NCBI RefSeq assembly: GCF_009707465.1
Contig: NZ_CP046120.1
Span: 2,013,501 to 2,077,500, forward strand
Direction of reading: 5' to 3'
DNA: 64,000 bases
DNA from: Novosphingobium sp. Gsoil 351
GTDB lineage: Bacteria > Pseudomonadota > Alphaproteobacteria > Sphingomonadales > Sphingomonadaceae
Shown here: positions 15,011 through 23,345 of the stretch, piece by piece
Numbering within the stretch: the first letter of the stretch is position 1
How the letters are laid out: the number at the start of each line of letters is the position of its first letter
Translations under genes and position numbers: made by a program
Notes under the pieces: generated by a model
The model's input: the letters and a program-made list of their open reading frames with translations, nothing else
The model's database searches: none
Told to the model about the DNA's origin: nothing

Positions 15011-16321
15011 ATGGCCAAGCGACTGACCCTCTATATCCTGATCGGCATGGCGCTGGGGCTGATCGCCGGCGCGCTGCTACATGGCGCCTACGCCAAGGGG
15101 GATCCGGCGCTGGCCCAGGCCGCCGACTACCTCAAGCTGCTCCCCGACGTGTTCCTCAAGCTGATCAAGATGATCATCGCCCCGCTGGTGCTGGCGACGA
15201 TCGTTGCGGGAATCGCCGGGATGGGCGACGCCGCCGAACTCGGCCGGATCGGCACCCGCGCGCTGGCGTGGTTCATCACCGCCAGCCTGCTGTCGCTGAG
15301 CCTGGGCCTGCTGCTGGTCAACCTGTTCAAGCCTGGGGTCGGTCTCGCGCTCCAGCCCACCGCGGACCTCGGCGAACTGGCGGTCAAGGACTTCACCTTG
15401 CGCCACTTCGTGCTCGAAATCTTCCCGACCAGCGCGTTCGACGCGATGGCGACGAACAACATCCTTCAGATCCTGGTGTTCTCGCTCTTCGCCGGGGTGG
15501 CGCTGTCCGCGCTCGGGCCGAAAGGCGCGGTGCTGGTGCGCGGGGCCGAGGCGCTGGCCGAGCTGATGCTCCAGATCACCGGCTACGTGATGCGCTTCGC
15601 GCCGTTCGCGGTGTTCGGCGCGATCGGATCGGTCGTCGCGACCAAGGGCCTGGGGATCGTCGTCACTTATGGCGTGCTGATCAGCGAGTTCTATTTCGGG
15701 CTGGTGCTGTTGTGGGCGATCCTGCTGGGCATCGGCGGGCTGTTCCTGGGGCGGCGCATCTTCACGCTGATCCGCTATATCCGCGAACCGCTGCTGCTGA
15801 CCTTCTCCACCGCGAGTTCGGAGGCGGGTCTGCCCAAGCTGTTCGAGCAGCTCGACCGGTTCGGGGTGCCGCGGCGGCTTTCGGGTTTCGTCCTGCCGCT
15901 CGGTTACTCGTTCAACCTCGACGGCTCGATGATGTACATGAGCTTCGCGACGATCTTCATCGCGCAGGCCTATGGCATCGAGCTATCGTGGACCCAGCAG
16001 ATCCTGATGCTGCTGACCCTGATGGTCACCAGCAAGGGCATCGCCGGAGTGCCGCGCGCCAGCCTGGTGGTGATCGCCGCGACGCTCAGCCAGTTCGGGC
16101 TGCCGGTCGAGGGCATCGCGTTGATCCTGGGGATCGATCAGTTCCTCGACATGGGCCGCTCGGCCACCAACATCGTCGGCAACGCGGTAGCGACCAGCGT
16201 GATCACCAAGTGGGAGGGGATGCTGGAGAAGCCCGAGCCGATCGCGGTCGAGCCGCCTCACGCCCCCAGCCACACGGCGGCGCACGGCAGGGCAGGGCTC
16301 GATCTCGATTCCTCGGCCTAG
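15011..16321 (+). CDS. Dicarboxylate/amino acid:cation symporter (DAACS family)
   Basis: Inner-membrane secondary transporter of the GltP/DctA family, importing dicarboxylates or acidic amino acids with H+ or Na+. The 436-residue protein has about eight TM segments plus two re-entrant loops. Family motifs: LLPDVFLKLIKMIIAPLVL, TFSTASSEAGLPKLFEQL (serine-rich re-entrant loop), GYSFNLDGSMMYMSFAT and DMGRSATNIVGNAVATSVI, which holds the substrate-binding aspartate and arginine. Substrate cannot be fixed from sequence. Starts at ATG 15011 after the tandem repeat array and converges on nth. Confidence 0.93.
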   Translation: MAKRLTLYILIGMALGLIAGALLHGAYAKGDPALAQAADYLKLLPDVFLKLIKMIIAPLVLATIVAGIAGMGDAAELGRIGTRALAWFITASLLSLSLGLLLVNLFKPGVGLALQPTADLGELAVKDFTLRHFVLEIFPTSAFDAMATNNILQILVFSLFAGVALSALGPKGAVLVRGAEALAELMLQITGYVMRFAPFAVFGAIGSVVATKGLGIVVTYGVLISEFYFGLVLLWAILLGIGGLFLGRRIFTLIRYIREPLLLTFSTASSEAGLPKLFEQLDRFGVPRRLSGFVLPLGYSFNLDGSMMYMSFATIFIAQAYGIELSWTQQILMLLTLMVTSKGIAGVPRASLVVIAATLSQFGLPVEGIALILGIDQFLDMGRSATNIVGNAVATSVITKWEGMLEKPEPIAVEPPHAPSHTAAHGRAGLDLDSSA

Positions 16322-16329
16322 GCAAGGAG

Positions 16330-16466
16330 TTCACGCAAAGGCGCTGAGGCGCAAAGGCGGTTTCCCTTGCGGCGAAGCCGCAGTTCATTGTGGCGCCTTG
16401 CAGAAGGTCGCTCCTGCGGCGCACCCTACCTCCTTGCGCCTTCTTATCTTTGCGCCTTTGCGTGAA
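16330..16466. repeat. Intergenic inverted-repeat element, copy A (GCAAAGGCG-type ends)
   Basis: Begins TTCACGCAAAGGCGC (16330-16344) and ends with its exact reverse complement (16452-16466). Inside are GGCGAAGCCGCAGTTCATT and GCGGCGCACC blocks that also occur, in the same order, in the element at 45897-46038. The element ends two bases before the nth stop codon, between convergent genes, so it may serve as a bidirectional terminator. Confidence 0.8.
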
Positions 16467-16468
16467 CC

Positions 16469-17128
16469 CTACTTCTTTTCGACCGCCGCCGTCTTCGGCC
16501 TGAACGCGCACAAGTCCGCCACCACGCAGCGCCAGCATTCCGGGGTGCGCGCCTTGCAGGTGTAGCGGCCGTGCAGGATCAGCCAGTGGTGCGCGCCTTG
16601 GCGGAACGGCGCGGGGACCTTCTTGTCGAGCTGCGCCTCGACCGCCTCAGGGGTCTTGCCCCGCGCCAGGCCAGTGCGGTTGCCCACCCTGAACACATGG
16701 GTGTCGACCGCAAAGGTTTCCTCGCCCCAGGCGCAGTTGAGCACCACGTTGGCGGTCTTGCGGCCCACGCCGGGCAGCGCGGTCAGCGCGTCGCGATTCC
16801 GCGGCACTTCGCCGCCGTGCTCGGCGATGAGCTTCTCCGACAGGGCGATGACGTTCTTCGCCTTGGCGTTGAACAGGCCGATCGTCTTGATGTGCGCCTT
16901 CAGCCCGTCCTCGCCCAGCGCGACCATCTGCGCAGGGGTGGTCACCTCGCGGAACAACGCGCGCGTCGCCTTGTTGACCCCGACGTCGGTCGCCTGCGCC
17001 GACAGCACGACGGCAACCAGCAACTGATAGGTGTTGCCGAACTCGAGCTCGGTAAGCGGATCGGGGTTGTCCTCGGCCAGGCGGCGGAAGAATTCGAACA
17101 GCTCGGCCTTCGTGCGCGGTGCGCTCAA
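16469..17128 (-). CDS. nth: Endonuclease III
   Basis: Bifunctional DNA glycosylase/AP lyase for oxidised pyrimidines. The helix-hairpin-helix LPGVGRKTANVVLN contains the catalytic lysine, VDTHVFRVGNRTG the catalytic aspartate, and the C-terminus has the iron-sulfur ligands C-x6-C-x2-C-x5-C (CKARTPECWRCVVADLC). The likely start is TTG at 17128, overlapping the dapB stop as TTGA, giving about 219 residues, a normal length. The frame is also open further upstream through the end of dapB, but that extension is not family-like. Confidence 0.93.
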   Translation of the reverse strand: MSAPRTKAELFEFFRRLAEDNPDPLTELEFGNTYQLLVAVVLSAQATDVGVNKATRALFREVTTPAQMVALGEDGLKAHIKTIGLFNAKAKNVIALSEKLIAEHGGEVPRNRDALTALPGVGRKTANVVLNCAWGEETFAVDTHVFRVGNRTGLARGKTPEAVEAQLDKKVPAPFRQGAHHWLILHGRYTCKARTPECWRCVVADLCAFRPKTAAVEKK

Positions 17129-17853
17129 AGCCCCAAGACCTGCGCCATCGTATAGCGTCCCGCGCGCTGGCCGATCAGCCAAGCGGCTCCGCGCACCGCC
17201 CCGCGGGCAAAGATCGCCCTGTTTTCGGCAATGTGCGTCAGGACGATGCGTTCGTCCTCTCCCGCCAGGATCACGCTGTGATCGCCCGCCACGGTTCCGC
17301 CGCGCAAGCTGGCAAAGCCGATCGCGCCGCGTACCCTGGGGCCGCTCACCCCATCGCGCCCGCGCTCGCTGGCTTCGTTCAGGCGGATTTCGCGCGCCTC
17401 GGCGGCGGCCTCACCCAGCATCAGTGCGGTGCCCGAGGGGGCATCGACCTTGCGCCGGTGGTGCATCTCGGCGATTTCGATGTCCCAGTCGGCATCGAGC
17501 CGCAGCGCCGCCTCGCGCACCAGGTGGACCAGCATGTTCACGCCGAGCGAAGTGTTTCCGGTCTGGAGCACCGCGATCCGGTCGGCGGCGTGGTCGATCA
17601 GGAAGTGGTGGCGGTCTTCGAGGCCGGTGGTGCCGATCAGGATCGGCGTGGCCGCCTCGACCGCGATGTCGAGATTGTCCTCGAGCGCGGCGGGCGAAGA
17701 GAAATCGACCAGCACGTCGGACACTTCGGCCAGCGCGACGAGGTCGCCGCCCTGGTCGATCCCGCCCGCCACGGCATAGCCCGCCGCGGGGATCGCCTCG
17801 GCCAGCGCCCGGCCCATGGCTCCCGCGCTGCCGATGATGCCGATGCGTTCCAT
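17125..17853 (-). CDS. dapB: 4-hydroxy-tetrahydrodipicolinate reductase
   Basis: Lysine/diaminopimelate pathway reductase. The start at 17853 gives MERIGIIGSAGAMGRALAEA with the NAD(P)-binding glycine motif, followed by DFSSPAALEDNL, ILIGTTGL, EMHHRRKVDAPSGTALML (catalytic histidines, lysine and substrate loop) and FARGAVRGAAWLIGQ. It has 242 residues. It diverges from the sirtuin gene over only 25 bp, and is coupled to nth downstream. Confidence 0.96.
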   Translation of the reverse strand: MERIGIIGSAGAMGRALAEAIPAAGYAVAGGIDQGGDLVALAEVSDVLVDFSSPAALEDNLDIAVEAATPILIGTTGLEDRHHFLIDHAADRIAVLQTGNTSLGVNMLVHLVREAALRLDADWDIEIAEMHHRRKVDAPSGTALMLGEAAAEAREIRLNEASERGRDGVSGPRVRGAIGFASLRGGTVAGDHSVILAGEDERIVLTHIAENRAIFARGAVRGAAWLIGQRAGRYTMAQVLGL

Positions 17854-17878
17854 TGTGCTCCCCAGGTCCGCGTGCTTC

Positions 17879-18601
17879 ATGGCGGACATGACTCCCGTTC
17901 GCAACATCGTGATCCTGACCGGCGCCGGGGTATCCGCCGAAAGCGGAATCGACACCTTCCGCAGCGCGGGTGGTCTGTGGGAACAGCACCGGGTCGAGGA
18001 TGTCGCCACGCCCGAGGGCTTCGCGCGCGATCCCGAGTTGGTGCTGCGGTTCTATGACATGCGCCGCGCGGCGATCCAGACGAAGGTACCGAACCCCGCG
18101 CACGAGGCGCTTGCCCGGCTCGATGCGGAATGGCCCGATGAGACTGGGCGCGAACTGCTGATCGTGACCCAGAACGTCGACGATCTCCACGAACGCGCGG
18201 GGGCGAAGCGCGTGCTGCACATGCACGGCACCCACCTCAACGCCTGGTGCATGGCCTGCGACGTGCGCTCGCCGTGGCGCGAAACGCTGATCGACCGGCC
18301 GCCGTGCCCGGCCTGCGGCAAGGCGGCGCTGCGCCCCGATGTCGTCTGGTTCGGCGAGATGCCGTACGAGATGGACCGCATCTATGCAGCGCTGCGGTCG
18401 GCCGACCTGTTCGTCTCGATTGGCACCTCGGGCGCGGTCTATCCCGCTGCGGGGTTCGTCCGCGATGCGCGCGAATGCGGCGCGGCGACGCTCGAACTCA
18501 ACCTCGAACGCAGCCAGGGATCGCGCTGGTTCGACGAGACGCGGCTGGGTCCGGCAAGCGAACTGGTGCCGGCATGGGTGGAGGAACTTTTAGGCGGCTG
18601 A
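17879..18601 (+). CDS. cobB: NAD-dependent protein deacylase (sirtuin, CobB type)
   Basis: NAD+-dependent lysine deacylase. The 240-residue protein has ILTGAGVSAESGIDTFRSAG (NAD site), VTQNVDDLHERAGAKRVLHM with the catalytic histidine in HMHGT, and a zinc tetrad CMAC...CPAC. PDVVWFGEMPY and FVSIGTSGAVYPAAGF are also family motifs. I start at ATG 17879 (MADMTPVRNIV); ATG 17888 is an alternative. Its 3' end overlaps the ThiF/HesA gene by 12 bases on the opposite strand. Confidence 0.94.
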   Translation: MADMTPVRNIVILTGAGVSAESGIDTFRSAGGLWEQHRVEDVATPEGFARDPELVLRFYDMRRAAIQTKVPNPAHEALARLDAEWPDETGRELLIVTQNVDDLHERAGAKRVLHMHGTHLNAWCMACDVRSPWRETLIDRPPCPACGKAALRPDVVWFGEMPYEMDRIYAALRSADLFVSIGTSGAVYPAAGFVRDARECGAATLELNLERSQGSRWFDETRLGPASELVPAWVEELLGG

Positions 18602-19363
18602 GCACCCGCGACACTCCGGGTCCTTGGCGATTCGCAAGCTGCGCAGCGCGGGGGCGAGCCCGTCGAGCACGTGGAGCTGGCCGAACTGCGGATCGCCCAT
18701 TCCGCCCACGCCCGCCGCCGCCAGGATCACGCGCACCGCTGCGAGCGCCGCGAACGTCCCCGCCCAACCGGCCATCGCGCCCAACATCCCATCCTCGGCG
18801 CAACTGTCGCAGTCCTCGGCATCGAACGCATCGCCGACGAAGCAGCGATAGCACGGCTGGCCGGCCAGGTGCCCCGCGAACGCGCCGACCTGGCCCTGAA
18901 AACGCCCGACCGCGGCGCTGACCAGCGGCGTTTGCGCGGCGACACAGGCGTCCGACACCGCCAGCCGGGTGGCGAAGTTGTCGCACCCGTCGACGATCAC
19001 CGTACCACCGTCGAGCATCTTCGCGGCGTTGTCGCGGCCGATCCGCCCGCGGCAGATCCGGACCTCGATCGACGGATCGAATCGCACAGCCCAGGCGCGG
19101 GCGACGTCGACCTTGGCGCTGCCGATGTCAGCTTCGGCGAAGATCGTCTGGCGTTGCAGATTGCTCGCCTCGACCACGTCGTCGTCGATCAGTATCAACG
19201 CGCCGACCCCCGCCGCGGCCAGGTATTGTACTACCGGCGAGCCGATTCCGCCCAGCCCGACGACAGCCACTTGCGCCCGGCCCAGCGCAACCTGACCGGC
19301 GCCGCCAATCTCGGGCAGGACGATATGGCGAGCGAAGCGGTCGAGGCGGTCGGAGGGCAGCAT
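18590..19363 (-). CDS. HesA/MoeB/ThiF family adenylyltransferase
   Basis: E1-like enzyme that adenylates the C-terminus of a ubiquitin-like sulfur carrier (ThiS or MoaD). The 257-residue protein has ARHIVLPEIGGAGQVALGRA, the ATP-binding GLGGIGSPVVQYLAAAGVG, DDDVVEASNLQRQT and the zinc cysteine pairs CYRC and CRGC. The sequence does not tell ThiF from MoeB, and no thi or moa gene is adjacent. It has no C-terminal rhodanese domain. It lies downstream of dnaA on the same strand. Confidence 0.92.
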   Translation of the reverse strand: MLPSDRLDRFARHIVLPEIGGAGQVALGRAQVAVVGLGGIGSPVVQYLAAAGVGALILIDDDVVEASNLQRQTIFAEADIGSAKVDVARAWAVRFDPSIEVRICRGRIGRDNAAKMLDGGTVIVDGCDNFATRLAVSDACVAAQTPLVSAAVGRFQGQVGAFAGHLAGQPCYRCFVGDAFDAEDCDSCAEDGMLGAMAGWAGTFAALAAVRVILAAAGVGGMGDPQFGQLHVLDGLAPALRSLRIAKDPECRGCSAA

Positions 19364-19423
19364 CGGACTGCGGACTAGCCTGTTAACAAGCCGGGCAAAA
19401 GCGGTTCGCCCGGTGTGGACGAA

Positions 19424-20854
19424 TCAGCTCTCCAGCTGGCGCAGCAAGCTGCGCACGTCGCCGTCCATGTCGGCATCGCGCGTGCGCAAGTCTTCGATCA
19501 GGCGCACCGCGTGGATGACGGTCGAGTGGTCGCGCCCGCCGAACTTGCGGCCGATCTCGGGATAGCTGCGCGGGGTCAGCACTTTGGCGAGGTACATCGC
19601 CACCTGGCGCGGACGAACGACGGCTCTCGCCCGGCGCTTGCTGCCCATCTCGGTGCGGTCGACCCGGTAGAACTGGCAGACGGTGCGCTGGATCTCGTCG
19701 ATCGTGATCCGCCGGCGATTCGCCGAGAGAATATCGGTGAGCTGTTCCTCGGCGAGCTGGAGCGAAACCTGCTGCCCGGTGAGCTGGGCATAGGCGATCA
19801 GCTTGTTCAGGCCGCCCACCAGCTCGCGGACGTTGCGGTTGATCGTGCGCGCGAGGAACTCGATCACGTCGCCGGGCACCTGGTGGTTCTGCGCGACGAA
19901 GCGCAGCATCCGGTGCTCGAGGATCTTGCGGCGCAGCTCGATGTCGGCCGGTGCGATATCGGCGACCAGGCCCATGCTGAGCCGCGAGAGCAGGCGTTGT
20001 TCGACGCCATCGAGCGCCTGCGGCGCGCGATCGGCGGCGACCACCAGGCGCTTGCCCGCGGCGAGCAGCGCATCGATCGTGTGGAGCAGTTCCTCCTGGG
20101 TCGAGGACTTGCCGATGATGAACTGGATGTCGTCGACCAGCAGCAGGTCGAAGCCCCTGAGCCGCGCCTTGAACTCGAGCATCTCGTTGGCGCGCATCGC
20201 CTGGACGAACTCGATCATGAAGCGCTCGGCCGAGCAGTAGAAGATCCGCGCGCCGGGGCGGCTGGCGGCGAAGGCGTGGCCGATCGCGTGGAGCAGGTGA
20301 GTCTTGCCCTGCCCGGTCGAGGCCTTGAGATAGAGCGGCGAGAACTGCGGCGCGGCCTCGGCCGCCATCCGCTGCGCGGCGTTGCAGGCGAGCACGTTCG
20401 AGGCGCCGGTGACGAACTCGGTGAAGGTCAGCGAGGGGTCGAGCCCGGCGGAGAGCGAATCGACGATGCCCGGCGCGACCAGGGCGGCGCTGGAGGTCTG
20501 CATCGACGCCGGCGGACGCACGCTTCCGTTCAGCTTGAGCTCGGGCAGCGCGCGGCGGCGCGGGTGGACCGAGATGCGCACGTGGCGCACTTCCTGCCGC
20601 GCGATCTTCCACGCCAGCGACAGGCGATCGGCAAAGCGATCGGCGACCCAGTTGGCGGAGAATTCGGTCGGCAGGAATAGATCGAGCGTGCCGGTTTCCT
20701 TGCAGAAACTGCCAAGCTGCACGGGCTTGATCCACTGGCTGTGAAGCTGCTGGCCCAGGTCCTTGCGCAGACCTTGGCTGATGTCGGCCCAGTCGGCCGC
20801 CAGGTCGAGTGCTTCTTGATCCTCGACCGTCGTTTCCATGTCTGCCTTGCTCAT
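19424..20854 (-). CDS. dnaA: Chromosomal replication initiator protein DnaA
   Basis: AAA+ initiator that opens oriC. The 476-residue protein has an N-terminal DnaB/DiaA-contact domain (about 1-90), a linker, an AAA+ core with Walker A KASTGQGKTHLLHAIGHAF and Walker B LLLVDDIQFI, and the DNA-binding domain IV with GRKFGGRDHSTVIHAVRLI. The ATG at 20854 (MSKADMETTVED) is preferred; a GTG at 20866 is the longer alternative. rpsT lies 0.5 kb upstream on the same strand, an arrangement seen in alphaproteobacteria where dnaA is not always beside oriC. Confidence 0.97.
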   Translation of the reverse strand: MSKADMETTVEDQEALDLAADWADISQGLRKDLGQQLHSQWIKPVQLGSFCKETGTLDLFLPTEFSANWVADRFADRLSLAWKIARQEVRHVRISVHPRRRALPELKLNGSVRPPASMQTSSAALVAPGIVDSLSAGLDPSLTFTEFVTGASNVLACNAAQRMAAEAAPQFSPLYLKASTGQGKTHLLHAIGHAFAASRPGARIFYCSAERFMIEFVQAMRANEMLEFKARLRGFDLLLVDDIQFIIGKSSTQEELLHTIDALLAAGKRLVVAADRAPQALDGVEQRLLSRLSMGLVADIAPADIELRRKILEHRMLRFVAQNHQVPGDVIEFLARTINRNVRELVGGLNKLIAYAQLTGQQVSLQLAEEQLTDILSANRRRITIDEIQRTVCQFYRVDRTEMGSKRRARAVVRPRQVAMYLAKVLTPRSYPEIGRKFGGRDHSTVIHAVRLIEDLRTRDADMDGDVRSLLRQLES

Positions 20855-21352
20855 CGACCCCCGCACCGACGATTCTACGCCAGCCTTCCACCTTGCCGCG
20901 ACCCTGTTAAGTCCGCGGCGCGACCATACGTTCCAACCGTCCGGCGCAACGTTTCCCCCGTCAGCGCAGGCGCAATTCGGCTAGGTCGCGAAACTCGCGT
21001 ATCGACCTTCGCCGCAGGAACTGGATTGCCAGGATTCGCGCCAAACGGCGTTCCTCCCGACGACCAATTCCTAAGCCCGGCTCGGGGCGTGGCAACCCGC
21101 CGACTGCAAAAAAAGTGAAATATTCGCCTTGACTCGCCACGGTCCGCAGAATTGCGCCTACTTCGTCTCAACCCTCTGAAATACTTGAATTATTATGCAA
21201 GGGTCGGGCCGAATCGTGGAAAATCCGTGCTTTGCCGCAAAGCACAATCGGGGCCGCCAAACACCAAGCGCCGGCGGTGGTCCGCCGGCGCTGCAAGTGT
21301 TCCGCTTGTGTACTGCCGACGCAAGCGGCGGGTGATCAAACCGCGGTGCGAA
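20855..21352. other. 498-bp intergenic region between rpsT and dnaA
   Basis: No gene supported. It probably carries the dnaA promoter. A patch at about 21105-21225 is clearly more AT-rich than its surroundings (runs such as CAAAAAAAGTGAAATATTC and TTGAATTATTATGC). One near-match to a DnaA box is visible on the minus strand (TTTTCCACG, about 21215-21225). The strong hairpin after rpsT is listed separately. Confidence 0.6.
21267..21292 (-). terminator. Probable rpsT terminator hairpin
   Basis: A perfect 11-bp stem, AGCGCCGGCGG paired with CCGCCGGCGCT around a TGGT loop, lies about 60 bp beyond the rpsT stop. On the minus strand it is followed by a moderately T-rich stretch (TTGGTGTTTGG) instead of a clean T run. 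Confidence 0.55.
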
Positions 21353-21613
21353 TCAGAGCGCCGCGACTCGCTTGGTCAGCCGCGAGAACTTGCGGCTGGC
21401 GGTGTTCTTGTGCAGCACGCCGCGGGCGACGCCGCGCATGATCTCGGGCTGGGCAGCGGCCAAGGCTGCATCCGCCGCCGACTTGTCGCCACCCTCGATC
21501 GCGGCTTCGACCTTCTTCACGAAGGTGCGGATGCGGCCGAGGCGATTGCCGTTGATCTCCGCGCGGCGATCGTTGCGGCGGATGCGTTTCTTGGCTTGGG
21601 GCGTGTTGGCCAT
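21353..21613 (-). CDS. rpsT: 30S ribosomal protein S20
   Basis: Primary 16S rRNA-binding protein. The 86-residue, lysine/arginine-rich helical protein starts [17 protein letters not shown] and ends [19 protein letters not shown], both highly conserved. It is monocistronic in appearance, with a hairpin terminator 60 bp after the stop and dnaA beyond. Confidence 0.97.
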   Translation of the reverse strand: MANTPQAKKRIRRNDRRAEINGNRLGRIRTFVKKVEAAIEGGDKSAADAALAAAQPEIMRGVARGVLHKNTASRKFSRLTKRVAAL

Positions 21614-21739
21614 GTTCGTCCTCTGTGGGGCCGCGGCACGGCCACTTGATCCTGCTGATGCTGTTCGGTGAGGCAGGCCGAGACCCGCCGGAAAGCGCGC
21701 GCCCTAGCGCCGCGCGGCCGAATCGTCAACCGGCCATGC

Positions 21740-22549
21740 TTACTTCTGGCACTTCGGGCAGAACCACGTGCTACGTCCCCCCTGAACGATCCGCTTGACC
21801 GTTCCACCACACCCGCACGGCTCGCCCTCGCGGCCATAGACATCGAACTGCTTGGCGAAATAGCCCAGCTGCCCCGAGGGCTGGGCATAATCGCGCAGCG
21901 ACGATCCCCCCGCCTCGATCGATTCGGCGAGGACCATTTGAATCGCGGGGACGAGGCGCTCGAGTGCGACCAATGGGACCTTTCCCGCCGCCTTGCGCGG
22001 ATCGATTCGCGCGCGAAACAGCGCCTCGCAGACGTAGATGTTGCCGAGCCCGGCAACGATCCGCTGATCGAGCAGCAGGAGTTTCACCGCGGCGATCCGG
22101 CTTCCAAACGCGCGCTTGAGGTGTTTGGCGGTCAACCCCGGCCCCAGCGGCTCGGGGCCGAGCGCGGCGAACGGCGGCCATTCGTCGAGGCGCGCGGTAT
22201 CGACCAGGTCGACCGAGCCGAACCGCCGCGGATCACACAGTGCGAGAACGTGGTCCTCGGTTTCGAGCACCATATGATCGTGCTTGGCGATCGCCTCGGG
22301 ATCGATCCGCCAGCGTCCGCTCATGCCGAGATGGAACACCAGCGTGGCCGCGCGGTCGGTATGGATCAGGCCGTACTTGGCGCGCCGCGCTAGCCCGAGG
22401 ACGGTCGCTCCGGTCAGCGTCTGGACGAGTTCGGGCGGGAACGGGCGGCGCAAGTCGGCGCGATTGACCGCGACTCGCGCGATCCGCCGTCCGTCGAGGA
22501 TGCGCTCCAGCCCGCGCACGGTGGTTTCGACTTCGGGAAGCTCGGGCAC
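21740..22549 (-). CDS. mutM: Formamidopyrimidine-DNA glycosylase
   Basis: Removes 8-oxoguanine and FapyG. The start must be the GTG at 22549, because the N-terminal proline of mature [13 protein letters not shown] is the catalytic nucleophile; the longer frame to 22579 is rejected for that reason. Other motifs: [28 protein letters not shown], and the zinc finger with CGCGG and CPKC around GGRSTWF. It has 269 residues. It diverges from ubiE. Confidence 0.96.
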   Translation of the reverse strand: MPELPEVETTVRGLERILDGRRIARVAVNRADLRRPFPPELVQTLTGATVLGLARRAKYGLIHTDRAATLVFHLGMSGRWRIDPEAIAKHDHMVLETEDHVLALCDPRRFGSVDLVDTARLDEWPPFAALGPEPLGPGLTAKHLKRAFGSRIAAVKLLLLDQRIVAGLGNIYVCEALFRARIDPRKAAGKVPLVALERLVPAIQMVLAESIEAGGSSLRDYAQPSGQLGYFAKQFDVYGREGEPCGCGGTVKRIVQGGRSTWFCPKCQK

Positions 22550-22606
22550 GCGGGGCGGCTTATCAGTCTTTGCGCCCACGGCAATCGCCCTCTAAAGCGC
22601 CGCGCG

Positions 22607-23345
22607 ATGAGCGATCCCGAAACCGTCTCCTTCGGCTACGAAGACGTCGCCCCCGCCGAGAAGGCCGCGCGGGTCGGCGCGGTGTTTTCCAGCGTGGCCA
22701 AGAGCTACGACCGGATGAACGACGCGATGAGCGTCGGGCTTGCACCGGATGTGGAAGGATACCTTCGTGCGCCGGGTAAAGCCACGTGAGGGCGAGACGA
22801 TCCTCGACATGGCCGGCGGCACCGGCGACATCGCCTTTCGCATGGCGGCGAGCGGCGCGCGCATCACCGTCGCCGACATCAACCAGGACATGCTCGACGT
22901 TGGGCTCGAACGGGCCGCCGACAGGGGCATCGACGGCCTGGTGTGGTCGCGCCAGGATGCCGAGGACCTGGCCTTCCCCGCCCGCAGCTTCGACGCCTAC
23001 ACGATCGCCTTCGGCATCCGTAACGTGACCCGGATCGACGTGGCGCTGGCCGAGGCGCATCGCGTGCTCAAGTATGGCGGGCGGTTCTTCTGCCTCGAAT
23101 TCTCGACCACAACCTGGCCTGGATTCGCCGAAGTCTACGACGCCTATTCGCACAAGGTGGTGCCTCGGATCGGCCAGGCGATCGCCGGGGACGCCGATTC
23201 GTACCGCTACCTGATCGAATCGATCCGCCGCTTTCCCGACATGCCGAAGTTTGCGGGCATGATCCGCGCCGCCGGGTTCGCGCAAGTCAAGGCCGAGCCG
23301 ATCCTCGGGGGGCTGGTCGCGATCCACTCGGGGTGGAAGGTTTGA
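22607..23345 (+). CDS. ubiE: Ubiquinone/menaquinone C-methyltransferase UbiE, frameshifted in this sequence
   Basis: SAM-dependent C-methylation step of ubiquinone synthesis. The frame from ATG 22607 encodes [20 protein letters not shown] up to [11 protein letters not shown], then runs into a wrong frame. The rest ([34 protein letters not shown], the Ubi[13 protein letters not shown] loop and [13 protein letters not shown]) continues in the +1 frame to the TGA at 23343-23345. One extra T at 22740/22741 (GGGCTTGCACC where GGGCTGCACC is expected) explains it. Without that base the protein is 245 residues and complete. The quality of both halves and the coupled ubiB gene suggest a sequence error and a working gene. 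Confidence 0.9.

Noticed and set aside
20867..21352. dnaA upstream region as a firm oriC call
   Set aside because: Only one imperfect DnaA box and no iterated repeats were found; alphaproteobacterial origins are often far from dnaA.
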